From: Thermotogota bacterium
GTDB taxonomy: Bacteria > Thermotogota > Thermotogae > Thermotogales > Thermotogaceae
DNA length: 64,000 bases
Reading direction: 5' to 3'
Assembly (NCBI GenBank): GCA_030550515.1
Contig: JAUQPE010000011.1
Location: 243,680 to 307,679, forward strand
Positions 47,822 to 58,086 of the stretch are shown here, piece by piece; the first letter of the stretch is position 1, and every line of letters starts with the position of its first letter. A program made the position numbers and the translations under genes. Below the pieces are notes generated by a model. That model did not search any database. It saw nothing but the letters and a program-made list of their open reading frames with translations, and was not told the origin of the DNA.

Positions 47822-48810
47822 TATTCCTCTTGTCGTATGTTCTCGCCTTTCCACAGCAGATAGTAGAGTTGAAGAGACTCCAGCTTGGCATCAATCCCAT
47901 GAGAGGAACCATCAACGAGGGTGTGATCACCCTCGTTGATTCTCTGAAGAGGACGGTACTGGCCGTCGATGTTTCGAGCATGGAGATTGTGGGATCGTTC
48001 TCCGGCTTTTCCTACCCTTTGTGGGCGTTACACGTCGGCGGGCGGTGGTACGTGACCGATTACTTCACCGGGAAATTTCAGGAGATCGACAAAATGGGAA
48101 GAGTGCTCAGAGAAATCCTGCTCGGTGGGGGTCCCACAACTTTCATTTACGTGAACAACGTTTTTTACATCTGTCTCTTCTCCAACGGTACTGTGGTAGG
48201 GGTCGAGAGAAGTTCTTTCAGGGTGGTGGAGAGGTATCCCGTCGGTGTCCCTTCCACTTACCTTTTTCCCCTCAAGAAGGGCGGCATAGCCTACATGTGT
48301 TACTGGAAGAGCGAGAGGGAACCAGACCTCGTTTACTTGAGGCGTGGAATGATGGAAGAGAAAAAGCTTGGACTCACAAGGCCACTGTTTTATTTGGAAG
48401 GGAGTACGGGGGATTACGTCCTCGATTACAGGTACGGCATCCTCGTGAAACTAACCAACGGCGGGGAGGCTTGGAGGGTGAACCTTCCGGACTTCGCATA
48501 CGGGATTTCCTTCTATGGGAGCGATATTGCGGTTTCGAGTTTGTTGTCTCCCGTCGTCTCCGTTGTTGACAGGGACGGTAACGTCAGGCAGATCAAAGTG
48601 CCCCATCCCGTGCTTGCCCTCGAAGAATTTGGAAACAGGCTTGTAGCGCTCTCAAACGAAGGGAAAGAGATCTACCTCATAGAGAAGGATCGAGTCGTTG
48701 CAGCTGTGAAGACTGGGAAGTATCCTCTAAAGCTCTTCAAGATCTCCGAGGACACGTTCGCCGTCCTGTGCACCGATTCCGGTGAACTGATCTTCTACAG
48801 GATATTGTAG
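47818..48810 (+). CDS. Exported beta-propeller protein
   Basis: 330 residues from a GTG that overlaps the glnA stop (GTGATA). Signal peptide IFLLSYVLAFPQQ. The rest is a string of beta repeats typical of YVTN/NHL-like propellers (ITLVDSLKRTVLAVDVSSMEI, WYVTDYFTGKFQEIDKMGRV, VSVVDRDGNVRQIKVPHPVL). Binding partner unknown. Coupling to glnA by overlap may only reflect compactness. Confidence 0.7.
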   Translation: MIFLLSYVLAFPQQIVELKRLQLGINPMRGTINEGVITLVDSLKRTVLAVDVSSMEIVGSFSGFSYPLWALHVGGRWYVTDYFTGKFQEIDKMGRVLREILLGGGPTTFIYVNNVFYICLFSNGTVVGVERSSFRVVERYPVGVPSTYLFPLKKGGIAYMCYWKSEREPDLVYLRRGMMEEKKLGLTRPLFYLEGSTGDYVLDYRYGILVKLTNGGEAWRVNLPDFAYGISFYGSDIAVSSLLSPVVSVVDRDGNVRQIKVPHPVLALEEFGNRLVALSNEGKEIYLIEKDRVVAAVKTGKYPLKLFKISEDTFAVLCTDSGELIFYRIL

Positions 48811-48849
48811 AATTATAAGTGCAAAGGATGGCGAGAGGAGGACTGGGAT

Positions 48850-49974
48850 TTGAAGATCTTGGAAGTGCTGTCCACGATCTTCGAAACCACGGCGTTCCCT
48901 GAATTCACCTTGGGAAATCTGGTCATGATCGGAATAGCGCTACTGTTGTTGTACATCGCTGTGGATAGGGATGTCGAACCCATACTGTTGGTTCCCATCG
49001 CCTTCGGTATCATCCTTGGAAACATCCCGGTGTCGAAGACAGGAATCGTGAGCGAAGGGAGTTTCTTGTATTACATAAAAAAAGGATTGGAACTTGGAAT
49101 ATATCCTCCCCTCGTGTTCCTGGGTGTAGGGGCCCTCACAGACTTCTCGTTCATGATGTCCAGCCCAATAACGATCTTCCTCGGAGCGGCCGCGCAGATG
49201 GGGATATTCTTCACGTTCCTGGTGGCCAAATTTTTAGGTTTCTCTTTAAAGCAGGCCGCTTCCATCGCCATCATCGGGGGAGCCGACGGCCCGACCGCCA
49301 TATTCACCACCGCCACACTTGCCCCCGAACTCGTCGCCCCAGTTGCGATATCCGCTTACTCCTACATCGCCCTCATACCGGTACTCCAACCCATCGCTTC
49401 CAAGCTGCTCACAAGCAAAGAAGAGAGGGCCATCAGGATGAGTCCCCCAAGGCACGTCACCAGATTCGAGAGGTTGATGTTTCCCATCGTTGTCACGATT
49501 CTTTCAGCGGTTTTTGTTCCAAAGTCACTCGTGTTGGTGGGTCCCCTCATGCTCGGTAACTTTCTGAGGGAAGTGGGAACGGTGAAGAGGTTGGTGGAAG
49601 CGGCGGGAAGGTACATACTGGACACGGCGACGATCCTGTTGATGTTGTCCGTTGGGGTGAAGGCCCAAGCGGACACGTTTCTCACAACGGAGAGTCTGAA
49701 GATATTCTTCCTTGGAGCCACTGCGTTCTTTGTTTCGCTCTCTTCCGGTATATTGTTTGCAAAATTGATGAACCTGTTCCTGAAGGAGAAGATAAACCCG
49801 CTCATTGGGGTGGCCGGCGTTTCGGCCGTTCCAAACGCTGCACGAGTAGCCCAAAGGTTGGCTCATGAGGTAGACCATCAGAACTTCATCCTCATGCACG
49901 CAATGGGCCCAAACGTTGCAGGGGTGATCGGGTCGGCCGTGGTGGCTGGTGTCTTCATGACCTTTTTGAGTTGA
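48850..49974 (+). CDS. Sodium-pumping decarboxylase beta subunit (OadB/MmdB/GcdB family)
   Basis: 374 residues with about nine to eleven membrane helices. Conserved IIGGADGPTAIFTT and VGVAGVSAVPNAARVAQ and the Asp in GGADGPT are those of the sodium channel subunit. It couples decarboxylation of a biotin-carried carboxyl group to sodium export. The alpha (carboxyltransferase), biotin-carrier and gamma subunits are not adjacent or in the window. TTG at 48850 with GGAGGA upstream. The next genes are ferredoxin-type, so context does not name the substrate. Confidence 0.9.
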   Translation: MKILEVLSTIFETTAFPEFTLGNLVMIGIALLLLYIAVDRDVEPILLVPIAFGIILGNIPVSKTGIVSEGSFLYYIKKGLELGIYPPLVFLGVGALTDFSFMMSSPITIFLGAAAQMGIFFTFLVAKFLGFSLKQAASIAIIGGADGPTAIFTTATLAPELVAPVAISAYSYIALIPVLQPIASKLLTSKEERAIRMSPPRHVTRFERLMFPIVVTILSAVFVPKSLVLVGPLMLGNFLREVGTVKRLVEAAGRYILDTATILLMLSVGVKAQADTFLTTESLKIFFLGATAFFVSLSSGILFAKLMNLFLKEKINPLIGVAGVSAVPNAARVAQRLAHEVDHQNFILMHAMGPNVAGVIGSAVVAGVFMTFLS

Positions 49975-49988
49975 GAGGGAGTGCTCGG

Positions 49989-50195
49989 ATGGGGCGTTAC
50001 GAAATCAGGGTGAACCTAGAGTGGTGCAAGGCGTGTGGTTTGTGTTCGTGGATCTGTCCGACGAAGGCCATAACGAGTGATCAGATAGGAAAACCCATCG
50101 TTGACGCTTCGAAATGTGTGGGGTGTCTCAGTTGCGAAAAAGTGTGTCCTGAATTTGCAATAGACGTCGTTTTGGGAAGTGATGACGATGCCTGA
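49989..50195 (+). CDS. korD: 2[4Fe-4S] ferredoxin-like delta subunit of a 2-oxoacid:ferredoxin oxidoreductase
   Basis: 68 residues from the ATG at 49989 (GAGGGAG upstream). Two complete cluster motifs: CKACGLCSWICP and CVGCLSCEKVCP. Matches the delta subunit of 2-oxoglutarate-type oxidoreductases that precedes the alpha subunit. Overlaps the alpha gene start by eight bases. Confidence 0.87.
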   Translation: MGRYEIRVNLEWCKACGLCSWICPTKAITSDQIGKPIVDASKCVGCLSCEKVCPEFAIDVVLGSDDDA

Positions 50196-51345
50196 GATGG
50201 TATTCCTTCAGGGGAACGAGGCGTGTGCGCTCGGAGCCATAAAGGCAGGATGTAGGTTCTTCGCCGCTTACCCCATAACACCCTCGACAGAGATCGCGGA
50301 GGTCATGGCGAGAGAGCTCCCAAAGGTGGGAGGTGTGTTCCTGCAGATGGAAGACGAGATAGCCAGCGCGTCAGCCGTGGTGGGAGCTTCGCTCGCCGGT
50401 GTGAAGGCGATGACTGCGACCAGTGGACCGGGTTTCAGCCTCATGCAAGAGGTGATAGGTTACGCCGTGATGACGGAAACCCCTTGCGTCTTCGTGAACG
50501 TGATGAGGGTAGGACCTTCCACCGGTATCCCCACGAAGCCTTCTCAGGGGGACATCATGCAGGTCAGGTGGGGCACGCACGGTGACCACGCGATAATCGC
50601 GATCTATCCTTCTACCGTCGAAGAAGTTTACAGGCACATCATCACCGCGTTCAACCTCTCGGAAGAGTACAGAACCCCCGTCATCTTCCTGATGGACGAG
50701 ACGTTGGCTCATCTGAGGGAAAGTTTCTTCCTTCCAAGGGACGAGGATATCTTCGTTGTGGAGAGGTTGAAGGATTCTTTCCTGAGCGAAGAGGAGATGT
50801 TCTTGCCCTTTTCGGAGAGCGAGTACGCCGAACCCACCCCTCTTCCCCTCGTGGAGATGGGCAGGACCCGTTTCCACGTCTCCGGACTCGTCCACGACGA
50901 GTCTGGTTTTCCCTTCACGTCACCTGATATAGCGGAAAAGTTGATCAGAAGACTCGTCAACAAAATAAGACTCCACGCCGATGAGATCGCGTTGTACGAG
51001 GAGTACGAGACGGAAGACGCGGAGATACTTGTTGTCGCCTACGGTATCGTCGCAAGAAGCGCCCTGAAAGCCGTGAAGATCGCGAGGAGAGACGGTATAA
51101 AGGTGGGTTTGTTCAAACCGATCACCATATGGCCCGTCCCCGCTTCTGCCTTCAAGAGGGTGGCCGAAAAAGCTCACGTCATCATCATCGCCGAAATGAA
51201 CCTCGGTCAGTACGCGCGAGAGCTCACCTTCGTTTTGGAAGACAGAAAGGGAAAGGTGATACGTACTCTGAACAAGGTCGGCGGTGAACTCATCACACCC
51301 GAAGAGATCCTGGACGTGATAACCGAAACCCAGGTGGAAATTTGA
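50188..51345 (+). CDS. korA: 2-oxoacid:ferredoxin oxidoreductase alpha subunit (KorA type)
   Basis: 385 residues from the ATG at 50188; GTG 50179 and ATG 50182 are alternatives. Has the GNEACALGAIKAGCRFFAAYPITPSTEIAE entry and TSGPGFSLMQEVIGYAVMTETPCV, diagnostic of the alpha subunit. Oxidative decarboxylation of 2-oxoglutarate or a related acid to its acyl-CoA with ferredoxin needs the TPP-binding beta and the gamma subunit. Neither follows: enolase is next. They may be encoded elsewhere. Confidence 0.88.
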   Translation: MPEMVFLQGNEACALGAIKAGCRFFAAYPITPSTEIAEVMARELPKVGGVFLQMEDEIASASAVVGASLAGVKAMTATSGPGFSLMQEVIGYAVMTETPCVFVNVMRVGPSTGIPTKPSQGDIMQVRWGTHGDHAIIAIYPSTVEEVYRHIITAFNLSEEYRTPVIFLMDETLAHLRESFFLPRDEDIFVVERLKDSFLSEEEMFLPFSESEYAEPTPLPLVEMGRTRFHVSGLVHDESGFPFTSPDIAEKLIRRLVNKIRLHADEIALYEEYETEDAEILVVAYGIVARSALKAVKIARRDGIKVGLFKPITIWPVPASAFKRVAEKAHVIIIAEMNLGQYARELTFVLEDRKGKVIRTLNKVGGELITPEEILDVITETQVEI

Positions 51346-51391
51346 AGGTGTAAAATAGAAACCTGGTGCGCAGGAAAAGGGAGGTGGTTGA

Positions 51392-52681
<1,290 letters not shown>

Positions 52682-52689
52682 AAAGCAAC

Positions 52690-52716
52690 CCCACCCCCTT
52701 AAGGGGGGTGGGTTTT
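52690..52716 (+). terminator. Intrinsic terminator after eno
   Basis: CCCACCCCC (52690-52698), a five-base loop, GGGGGTGGG (52704-52712) and TTTT. It lies nine bases after the enolase stop and only a few bases before the next gene, so transcription of the transporter gene probably depends on read-through or a promoter I cannot see. Confidence 0.85.
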
Positions 52717-52723
52717 CGAGGAG

Positions 52724-53647
52724 ATGGGAAGTTTGGAAAGGCGGGAAGAGTTGAGAAGGGGCGCGTGGATAGGGATCGTCGGGAACGCTCTCCTAGCTGC
52801 GCTGAAGATAATCGTAGGGCTCGTGAGTGGGAGCTACGCCATACTGGCCGACGGGATAGACACGTCCACCGACATATTCACCTCTTTCGTGATCCTGCTC
52901 TCTTCCAGGCTCTCGAGTAAACCACCAGATGAGACTCACCCTTACGGGCACGAAAGAGCCGAAACCATCGCTTCCAAGATCATATCTTTCGTCATGTTCT
53001 ACGCGGGTGCCTCCCTCTTCGTGGAGTCCCTGAAGAAGCTGATCACCAGAGCACACGAGATCGAGCTCACCCTGATCAGCTTTCTGGTGATGATCGTTTC
53101 CGTCCTCGTGAAACTCGTCCTCTTCCTCTACAAGTATTCGCTCGGCAAGAGGCTCAACAGCCTTGCCACCTTGAGCGATGCCCTAAACATGAGAAACGAC
53201 GTGTTCATCTCCTCTTCAGTGTTGGCTGGTATGTTCTTCATGAAGTTTTGGGGTTGGTGGTGGCTCGACAGCCTCCTCGCCATATTCGTCTCGATCATGA
53301 TCTTGAGGGTGTCCTTCAACATCTTCTACGAGGCGGCCTTCGAGTTGATGGACGGAATCGAAAGAAAGAACCTGGACGTGTACTCGGAGCTGTTCGAGGT
53401 GCTCAAGCGGTTTCCGGAGGTGTACAACCCCCACAGGGTCAGGGTGCGAAAGGTTGGCACCAAGTACTACGTGGAGATGGATATAGAAGTGCGGGAAGAC
53501 ATGAGCGTTGGGAAGGCTCACGAGATCACCGTCAAGATAAGGGACGAGGTGATGAAAAAGAGGGACGACATAGAGGACATCACGATACACGTGGAACCGA
53601 TTGGAAACCTCGAAAGAGAAGGATTCGGGTTGAAGAAAGGGGCATGA
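52724..53647 (+). CDS. Cation diffusion facilitator (CDF) family metal transporter
   Basis: 307 residues. Six membrane helices to about residue 205 with the metal-site residues in ADGIDTSTDIFTSF and SDALNMRNDVFISS, and HPYGHERAETIAS. A cytosolic C-terminal domain ends in EDITIHVEP. It exports zinc, iron, manganese or similar ions; the metal cannot be fixed. ATG at 52724 directly abuts GAGGAG, so a TTG at 52733 may be the true start. The start lies just eight bases past the eno terminator. Confidence 0.87.
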   Translation: MGSLERREELRRGAWIGIVGNALLAALKIIVGLVSGSYAILADGIDTSTDIFTSFVILLSSRLSSKPPDETHPYGHERAETIASKIISFVMFYAGASLFVESLKKLITRAHEIELTLISFLVMIVSVLVKLVLFLYKYSLGKRLNSLATLSDALNMRNDVFISSSVLAGMFFMKFWGWWWLDSLLAIFVSIMILRVSFNIFYEAAFELMDGIERKNLDVYSELFEVLKRFPEVYNPHRVRVRKVGTKYYVEMDIEVREDMSVGKAHEITVKIRDEVMKKRDDIEDITIHVEPIGNLEREGFGLKKGA

Positions 53648-54123
53648 AAATGAGGATCCTGGACAATCTGGAGATCGTCTACCACAGGAAAGGCTTGGAT
53701 CTGAGAGCGCTTTTGAAGAGTCTTGAAGACATCGAAAAGAAATTCGGCGTTCCCGTTTCTTTCCTCAACTCCAAGATCGCAGGGAAGATCTCGCTGAAGG
53801 TGAGCGTCCTCGAAGACGATGAACCTTTCCCGGTGTTCGCCTTGAGAGTGCTCTATTCTGGTGATGACCCAACCTCGGTACCCCTCGGGGAGTGGGCCAA
53901 CCTTCCCTTAGGCTTTGTGGAGGAAGCCGATTTTCTGGAAGAACACGCTTACATGAAGGTCCAAAGACAGGGTGACCAGTACCACGTCTACGTGAGGTTT
54001 TCCGACGTGAAGGACAAAACCAGAAACGACGTGGTGAAAGATTTCATGACCTATCTTCTCGGAAACCTCGAAGAATACGACTACTTCGTGAAAGACGTGG
54101 AGATGGAACTCTTCCCGGGGTGA
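53644..54123 (+). CDS. Unknown soluble protein between CDF and tsaB genes
   Basis: 159 residues; ATG 53644 overlaps the transporter stop, while ATG 53650 is better spaced from AAAGGGG. Mixed alpha/beta (ILDNLEIVYHRKGLDLRALL, VFALRVLYSGDD, YMKVQRQGDQYHVYVRFSDV). No domain recognised. The frame is open upstream only as an antisense artefact. Coupled to tsaB at its end. Confidence 0.65.
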   Translation: MKMRILDNLEIVYHRKGLDLRALLKSLEDIEKKFGVPVSFLNSKIAGKISLKVSVLEDDEPFPVFALRVLYSGDDPTSVPLGEWANLPLGFVEEADFLEEHAYMKVQRQGDQYHVYVRFSDVKDKTRNDVVKDFMTYLLGNLEEYDYFVKDVEMELFPG

Positions 54124-54128
54124 AGGAG

Positions 54129-54755
54129 ATGAACGTGTTGGCTTTGGACACCTCCACCGAGAGGATCTCTGTCGCCATCAAAAGAGGGGAAGATGTCTAC
54201 GGTGTCTGTTTTTTGGGGAAGCGAAAGCATGTTGAGGTTCTTCCCAAACTCATCGAAGTCGTTCTGGAGCGGGCGGATTTGAGAGCGGACGAGTTGAACG
54301 TGGTCGGTGTTGGGATAGGGCCTGGAAGCCTCACCGGACTGAGGGTGGGGATCGCCACCGCCGTGGGGCTCGTGGCACCTTTCGACACACCCATCGTGAC
54401 CCTGGTCTCTTTCGAAATGGCCGCGAAGAGCCTGCCAATCGACGGCGTGATAGTCGTTTCCAGAAAAGCCAGAGAAGGGTTCAGATACTTTGCAGCTTAC
54501 GAGAAGAGGGGAAAAGAGTCGTCCGTGGTCAAACCACCTTGTGTCGATTCTGTGCACGCTTACGGAGATTTCTTGGAGAAGGTGAGACCTTCGGCGATTC
54601 TCGAGGACGAGTACACGATATCACCGTTCGTGTTGGTCGAAGAGACGGAGAAGGCGTTTAACGAAGGGAAAGCGATCCATTACTTTCAGATAGAACCGCT
54701 GTACCTCCAAAAGTCGATAGCGGAGATGAACTTGGAGAAGAAAAAAGGGGGATGA
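54129..54755 (+). CDS. tsaB: tRNA threonylcarbamoyladenosine biosynthesis protein TsaB
   Basis: 208 residues from the ATG at 54129 (NVLALDTSTERISVAI), matching the T. maritima protein start as I remember it. ASKHA-fold partner of TsaD for t6A37 modification of tRNA. GVGIGPGSLTGLRVG is the family motif; catalytic residues of TsaD are absent as expected. Ends beside a hairpin shared with the convergent Clp gene. Confidence 0.92.
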   Translation: MNVLALDTSTERISVAIKRGEDVYGVCFLGKRKHVEVLPKLIEVVLERADLRADELNVVGVGIGPGSLTGLRVGIATAVGLVAPFDTPIVTLVSFEMAAKSLPIDGVIVVSRKAREGFRYFAAYEKRGKESSVVKPPCVDSVHAYGDFLEKVRPSAILEDEYTISPFVLVEETEKAFNEGKAIHYFQIEPLYLQKSIAEMNLEKKKGG

Positions 54756-54763
54756 TCCCCCTT
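54741..54763 (-). terminator. Terminator shared by clpC-type gene and tsaB
   Basis: GGGGGA-TGA-TCCCCC (54747-54761) flanked by AAAAAA on the left, which reads as a T-run on the minus strand. It includes the tsaB stop codon and lies at the Clp gene stop, so it serves mainly the minus-strand gene. Confidence 0.75.
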
Positions 54764-57141
54764 CACTTGACTCTTTCTATTTCCCTCGCCACTTCGAGTT
54801 TCAAACCGTCCCCTTCGCGATCCACCCTGACCACCTGTCCTTCTTTCACGTCTCCAGCTATGATCATCTTGGCAAGAGGTGTTTCTATCTCCCTCTCTAT
54901 GAGCCTCCTCAAGGGTCTCGCACCGAAGGTGGGGTCGTACCCTTTCTCGGCCAGGTAGTCTTTCGCTTCCTCACTCAAGATCAACCTGATCCTCTTGTCT
55001 TTGAGCCTTTCTTCGAGTCTTTTGACCATTATCTCGACTATCTGTTTCATGTGCGCCTTCGTCAGAGGTTTGAAGACAATCACGTGATCTATCCTGTTGA
55101 TGAACTCTGGCCTGAAATAGCGTTTCAGCTCTTCGCGGATCCTCTCTTCCAATTCCTCGATGTTTCTACCCTGTCTCACGTACTCGTGTATCAGGTCGCT
55201 CGCGATGTTGCTCGTCATTATGATGATGGTGTTTCTGAAGTCGACGGTGTTTCCTTTGCCGTCCGTGAGTCTTCCATCGTCGAAGACCTGAAGGAGCACG
55301 TTGAAGACCTCAGGGTGCGCCTTCTCTATCTCGTCGAGCAGGATCACGCTGTAGGGTCTCCTCCTGACGGCCTCCGTGAGTTGCCCACCTTCCTCGTATC
55401 CGACGTAGCCAGGAGGCGCCCCTATGAGCCTGGACACGCTGTGTTTCTCCATGTACTCGCTCATGTCGATCCTGATCATGGCCTCTTCGCTTCCAAAAAG
55501 CACCTCGGCGAGAGTTCTGGCAAGTTCCGTCTTGCCAACACCCGTTGGGCCCAGGAACAGAAAAGTCCCCACAGGCCTGTTCGGGTCTTTTATTCCAGCC
55601 CTAGCCTTCCTTATGGCGTCCGCCACAACTTTCACGGCTTCTTCTTGATCGACCAGCCTCTGGTGTATGATCTCTTCGAGTCTCAAAAGTTTCTCCTTCT
55701 CGGATTCCATGATCTTCGACACGGGGACGCCCGTCCAGGACTCGACCACTTCTGCGATCCTTTCCACCGTGACAACCGGTTTACCGCTCGTGAGTGCCTC
55801 GTATTCGCCCTTCAGCTTGAACAACTCCTTCTTCAGGTCTGCGGCCTCTTTGTACATCGATTTCACGGTGTACTCGTCGATCTTCTCCTCGAGCTCTTTT
55901 ATCCTCTTCTCGAGTTCTCGAATCTTGCCGTCATCCCTTCCGTCTTTTGCGAAACCCATCTTCACCCTCGCCGCGGCCTCGTCGATCAAGTCTATCGCCT
56001 TGTCCGGCAGGAACCTGTCGGTGATGTACCTTGCCGAGAGCTTCACGGCAGCTTCTATGGCGTCGTCCTCGATCTTCACCTTGTGGTGTTCTTCGTAGAC
56101 CTTCTTGAGCCCCTTCAAGATCTCCACGGTTTCTTCCAGCGAGGGTTCTTTCACCAGAACGGGTTGGAACCTCCTGGCGAGGGCCTTATCCTTTTCTATG
56201 TGCTTCCTGTACTCGTCCAGCGTCGTGGCACCTATAACCCTTATCTCGCCTCTGGCGAGAGCGGGTTTCATCATGTTGGCGGCGTCTATCGCACCTTCAG
56301 CCGCGCCGGCTCCCACCAGCGTGTGGATCTCGTCTATGAAGAGTATGGTGTTCTCCTTTTGTTTCAAGAGTTCATCCAAGAAGTTCTTGAGCCTCTCCTC
56401 GAATTCACCCCTGTACTTGGTACCAGCGAGCATCCTGCCAAGATCCAGCATCAGTATCCTCACGTTTTTGAGCTGCTCTGGTACATTGCCTTCCACGATC
56501 CTTTGGGCGAGCCCTTCCACGATGGCGGTCTTACCGACACCGGGATCTCCGATGAGTATCGGGTTGTTCTTGGTCTTCCTCATGAGTATCTCGATCACGC
56601 GTTCGATCTCCTTGTCCCTACCTATGATGGGTCCCACTTTCCCTTCTTTCGCCAACTTGGTGAGGTCCGTGGCGTAAAGGCTCAAGGGTGAACCTTCGCT
56701 GACGAATTCCTCGCTCTTCTCCTTCACTCTTTGGAGTATCTTCTCGTAGTCAACACCGTGTCTCCTCAGGATTTGAGCCGCGTGGGAAGAGCCGTCCCTC
56801 AAGAGCCCAAGCAGGAAGTGGAGAGGGCCCACGTCTTTTTGTTTGAACAACCTCGCTTCCTTTCTGGCGAGTTCCAGGATGTAGGAGAGTTCCCTCGAGA
56901 CGTACACCTGGTCGGAAAAGCCGTAGAAGATCCCGTATTGGGACTCCACGTAATCTTCTAGCTCTTCGATGATTCCGTTCGTGTTCACTTTCAGGTCTTG
57001 CAGAAGTTTCGTCACTTCGTTTTCGTCGTAGAGGATCTGCAGGAGGACGTGTTCAGGTTTGAGCAAATTTTGGTTCTTTTCCCTTATTTCTTCCACGCTT
57101 TTTTCGAAGATTTCCTTCATCTTGTCGTTGAGGTTTCTCAT
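54763..57141 (-). CDS. clpC: ClpC-type AAA+ unfoldase
   Basis: 792 residues. N-terminal Clp repeat domain (about 1-145). AAA module 1 has [13 protein letters not shown] near 200. A short middle coil (about 410-470) is half the length of the ClpB M-domain, hence ClpC rather than ClpB. AAA module 2 has [13 protein letters not shown] near 530 and [16 protein letters not shown]. It unfolds proteins for ClpP or acts as a chaperone; I do not see a clear ClpP-binding IGF/LGF loop, so partnership is open. GGAGGTGATG lies before the ATG. clpP is not in the window. Confidence 0.9.
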   Translation of the reverse strand: MRNLNDKMKEIFEKSVEEIREKNQNLLKPEHVLLQILYDENEVTKLLQDLKVNTNGIIEELEDYVESQYGIFYGFSDQVYVSRELSYILELARKEARLFKQKDVGPLHFLLGLLRDGSSHAAQILRRHGVDYEKILQRVKEKSEEFVSEGSPLSLYATDLTKLAKEGKVGPIIGRDKEIERVIEILMRKTKNNPILIGDPGVGKTAIVEGLAQRIVEGNVPEQLKNVRILMLDLGRMLAGTKYRGEFEERLKNFLDELLKQKENTILFIDEIHTLVGAGAAEGAIDAANMMKPALARGEIRVIGATTLDEYRKHIEKDKALARRFQPVLVKEPSLEETVEILKGLKKVYEEHHKVKIEDDAIEAAVKLSARYITDRFLPDKAIDLIDEAAARVKMGFAKDGRDDGKIRELEKRIKELEEKIDEYTVKSMYKEAADLKKELFKLKGEYEALTSGKPVVTVERIAEVVESWTGVPVSKIMESEKEKLLRLEEIIHQRLVDQEEAVKVVADAIRKARAGIKDPNRPVGTFLFLGPTGVGKTELARTLAEVLFGSEEAMIRIDMSEYMEKHSVSRLIGAPPGYVGYEEGGQLTEAVRRRPYSVILLDEIEKAHPEVFNVLLQVFDDGRLTDGKGNTVDFRNTIIIMTSNIASDLIHEYVRQGRNIEELEERIREELKRYFRPEFINRIDHVIVFKPLTKAHMKQIVEIMVKRLEERLKDKRIRLILSEEAKDYLAEKGYDPTFGARPLRRLIEREIETPLAKMIIAGDVKEGQVVRVDREGDGLKLEVAREIERVK

Positions 57142-57250
57142 CTTTCATCACCTCCAAAAACCATTCGAGCGTCTTCGGAGAAAATCTTAGCAGACAAATA
57201 TTAAGAATGATAAAACAAAAGATTTCGAAAAGATGACCGAGGGATAAAAA

Positions 57251-57277
57251 AGAAAAAGGGCGGGAAATCTCCCGCCC
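57251..57277 (-). terminator. Intrinsic terminator of the Spy-like gene
   Basis: Minus strand GGGCGGGA, four-base loop, TCCCGCCC (57277-57258) followed by TTTTT-C-TTTTTT. It sits 23 bases after the stop of the gene at 57300-57905. Confidence 0.88.
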
Positions 57278-57299
57278 TGCCCGCCGAGTCGTACTCGCT

Positions 57300-57905
57300 T
57301 CACTTCAGGAAGTCTTCCAGAACCTCAAAGCCCTCATCGGTCAGGAACACCGTTGCGAAACCTCTGCAGTCGACCCTCCACAGCCTGAGCCTGTTGAGCT
57401 GGCCAACCGTCACGATGTCGGAAACGGTGTCGTAGTACTTCTTGTAGGTGTCTCTCACGCTGTTGCTCAAGTTCACGAGCTTTTCGCGGAGTTCTTTCAC
57501 TTTTTCGGTATCCCTCTTCACCAGCGCCTCGTAGTACTGCTTCTGCGTTTCAGAGATCTCGTTGGCGAGCCTTTTGAGGTTTTCTCTTGTGTCCTTTGCC
57601 GCATTGTAGATCTTTTCGAGCTGTTCTTTGGAGAGACCCATCTCGTTCACGGCTTCGGCGATCCTCGTCCTGAAGTGCAGTCTCAGCTGTTCTTTGAGTT
57701 GTTCCCTGTCCTGAACCCTCAAGGTTGCACCCAAACCCTTCTCGTAACCGAACCTTTCCCTCCACGTGAACTCTTTCGGTTCAACGACCTTTGCATCGAA
57801 CCTCGGTGGGTTCACAGGTCCTGGTCTGAAACCTCCTTTGAAGCCACCCGCGAACACTCCCAACGCGACACCGAGCACCAAGGCGATGACGAGAAGCTTT
57901 TTCAT
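57300..57905 (-). CDS. Exported helical protein, Spy/CpxP-like
   Basis: 201 residues from the ATG at 57905 (AGGAGGTGG upstream). Signal peptide KKLLVIALVLGVALGVFAGG. Then a Gly/Pro segment, and a long helical region with LSKEQLEKIYNAAKDTRENL and VTVGQLNRLRLW, reminiscent of the two LTxxQ motifs of Spy/CpxP envelope chaperones. A single mono-cistronic unit with its own terminator. Divergent from the flavodiiron gene, with a 19-base palindrome in the shared upstream region. Confidence 0.7.
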   Translation of the reverse strand: MKKLLVIALVLGVALGVFAGGFKGGFRPGPVNPPRFDAKVVEPKEFTWRERFGYEKGLGATLRVQDREQLKEQLRLHFRTRIAEAVNEMGLSKEQLEKIYNAAKDTRENLKRLANEISETQKQYYEALVKRDTEKVKELREKLVNLSNSVRDTYKKYYDTVSDIVTVGQLNRLRLWRVDCRGFATVFLTDEGFEVLEDFLK

Positions 57906-57970
57906 AGAACCACCTCCTCCTGGGTTTTGGTTTCCGTAAGATATGGTATCCACCTCTCCGTGAAAAAAAC

Positions 57971-57989
57971 GTGAATTTTTGAAATTCAC
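57971..57989. promoter_or_regulatory. 19-base perfect palindrome, candidate operator
   Basis: GTGAATTT-TTG-AAATTCAC, eight-base arms with a three-base centre, lies in the 180-base space between the divergent Spy-like and flavodiiron genes. No gene lies over it and no T-run follows, so an operator is more likely than a terminator. The regulator is unknown. Confidence 0.45.
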
Positions 57990-58086
57990 AAAGTCTCCAT
58001 TTTCAAATGGATTCAAAATCCCTAAAAGAGAGGCTGTGCTAGAATATTTTCAGGAAGACCTAATTTATGAAAGGAGATGGTCTCGA

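Noticed and set aside
55051..56691. 546-codon plus-strand frame opposite the Clp ATPase
   Set aside because: Antisense of a highly conserved AAA+ gene, with no ribosome site or recognisable domain.
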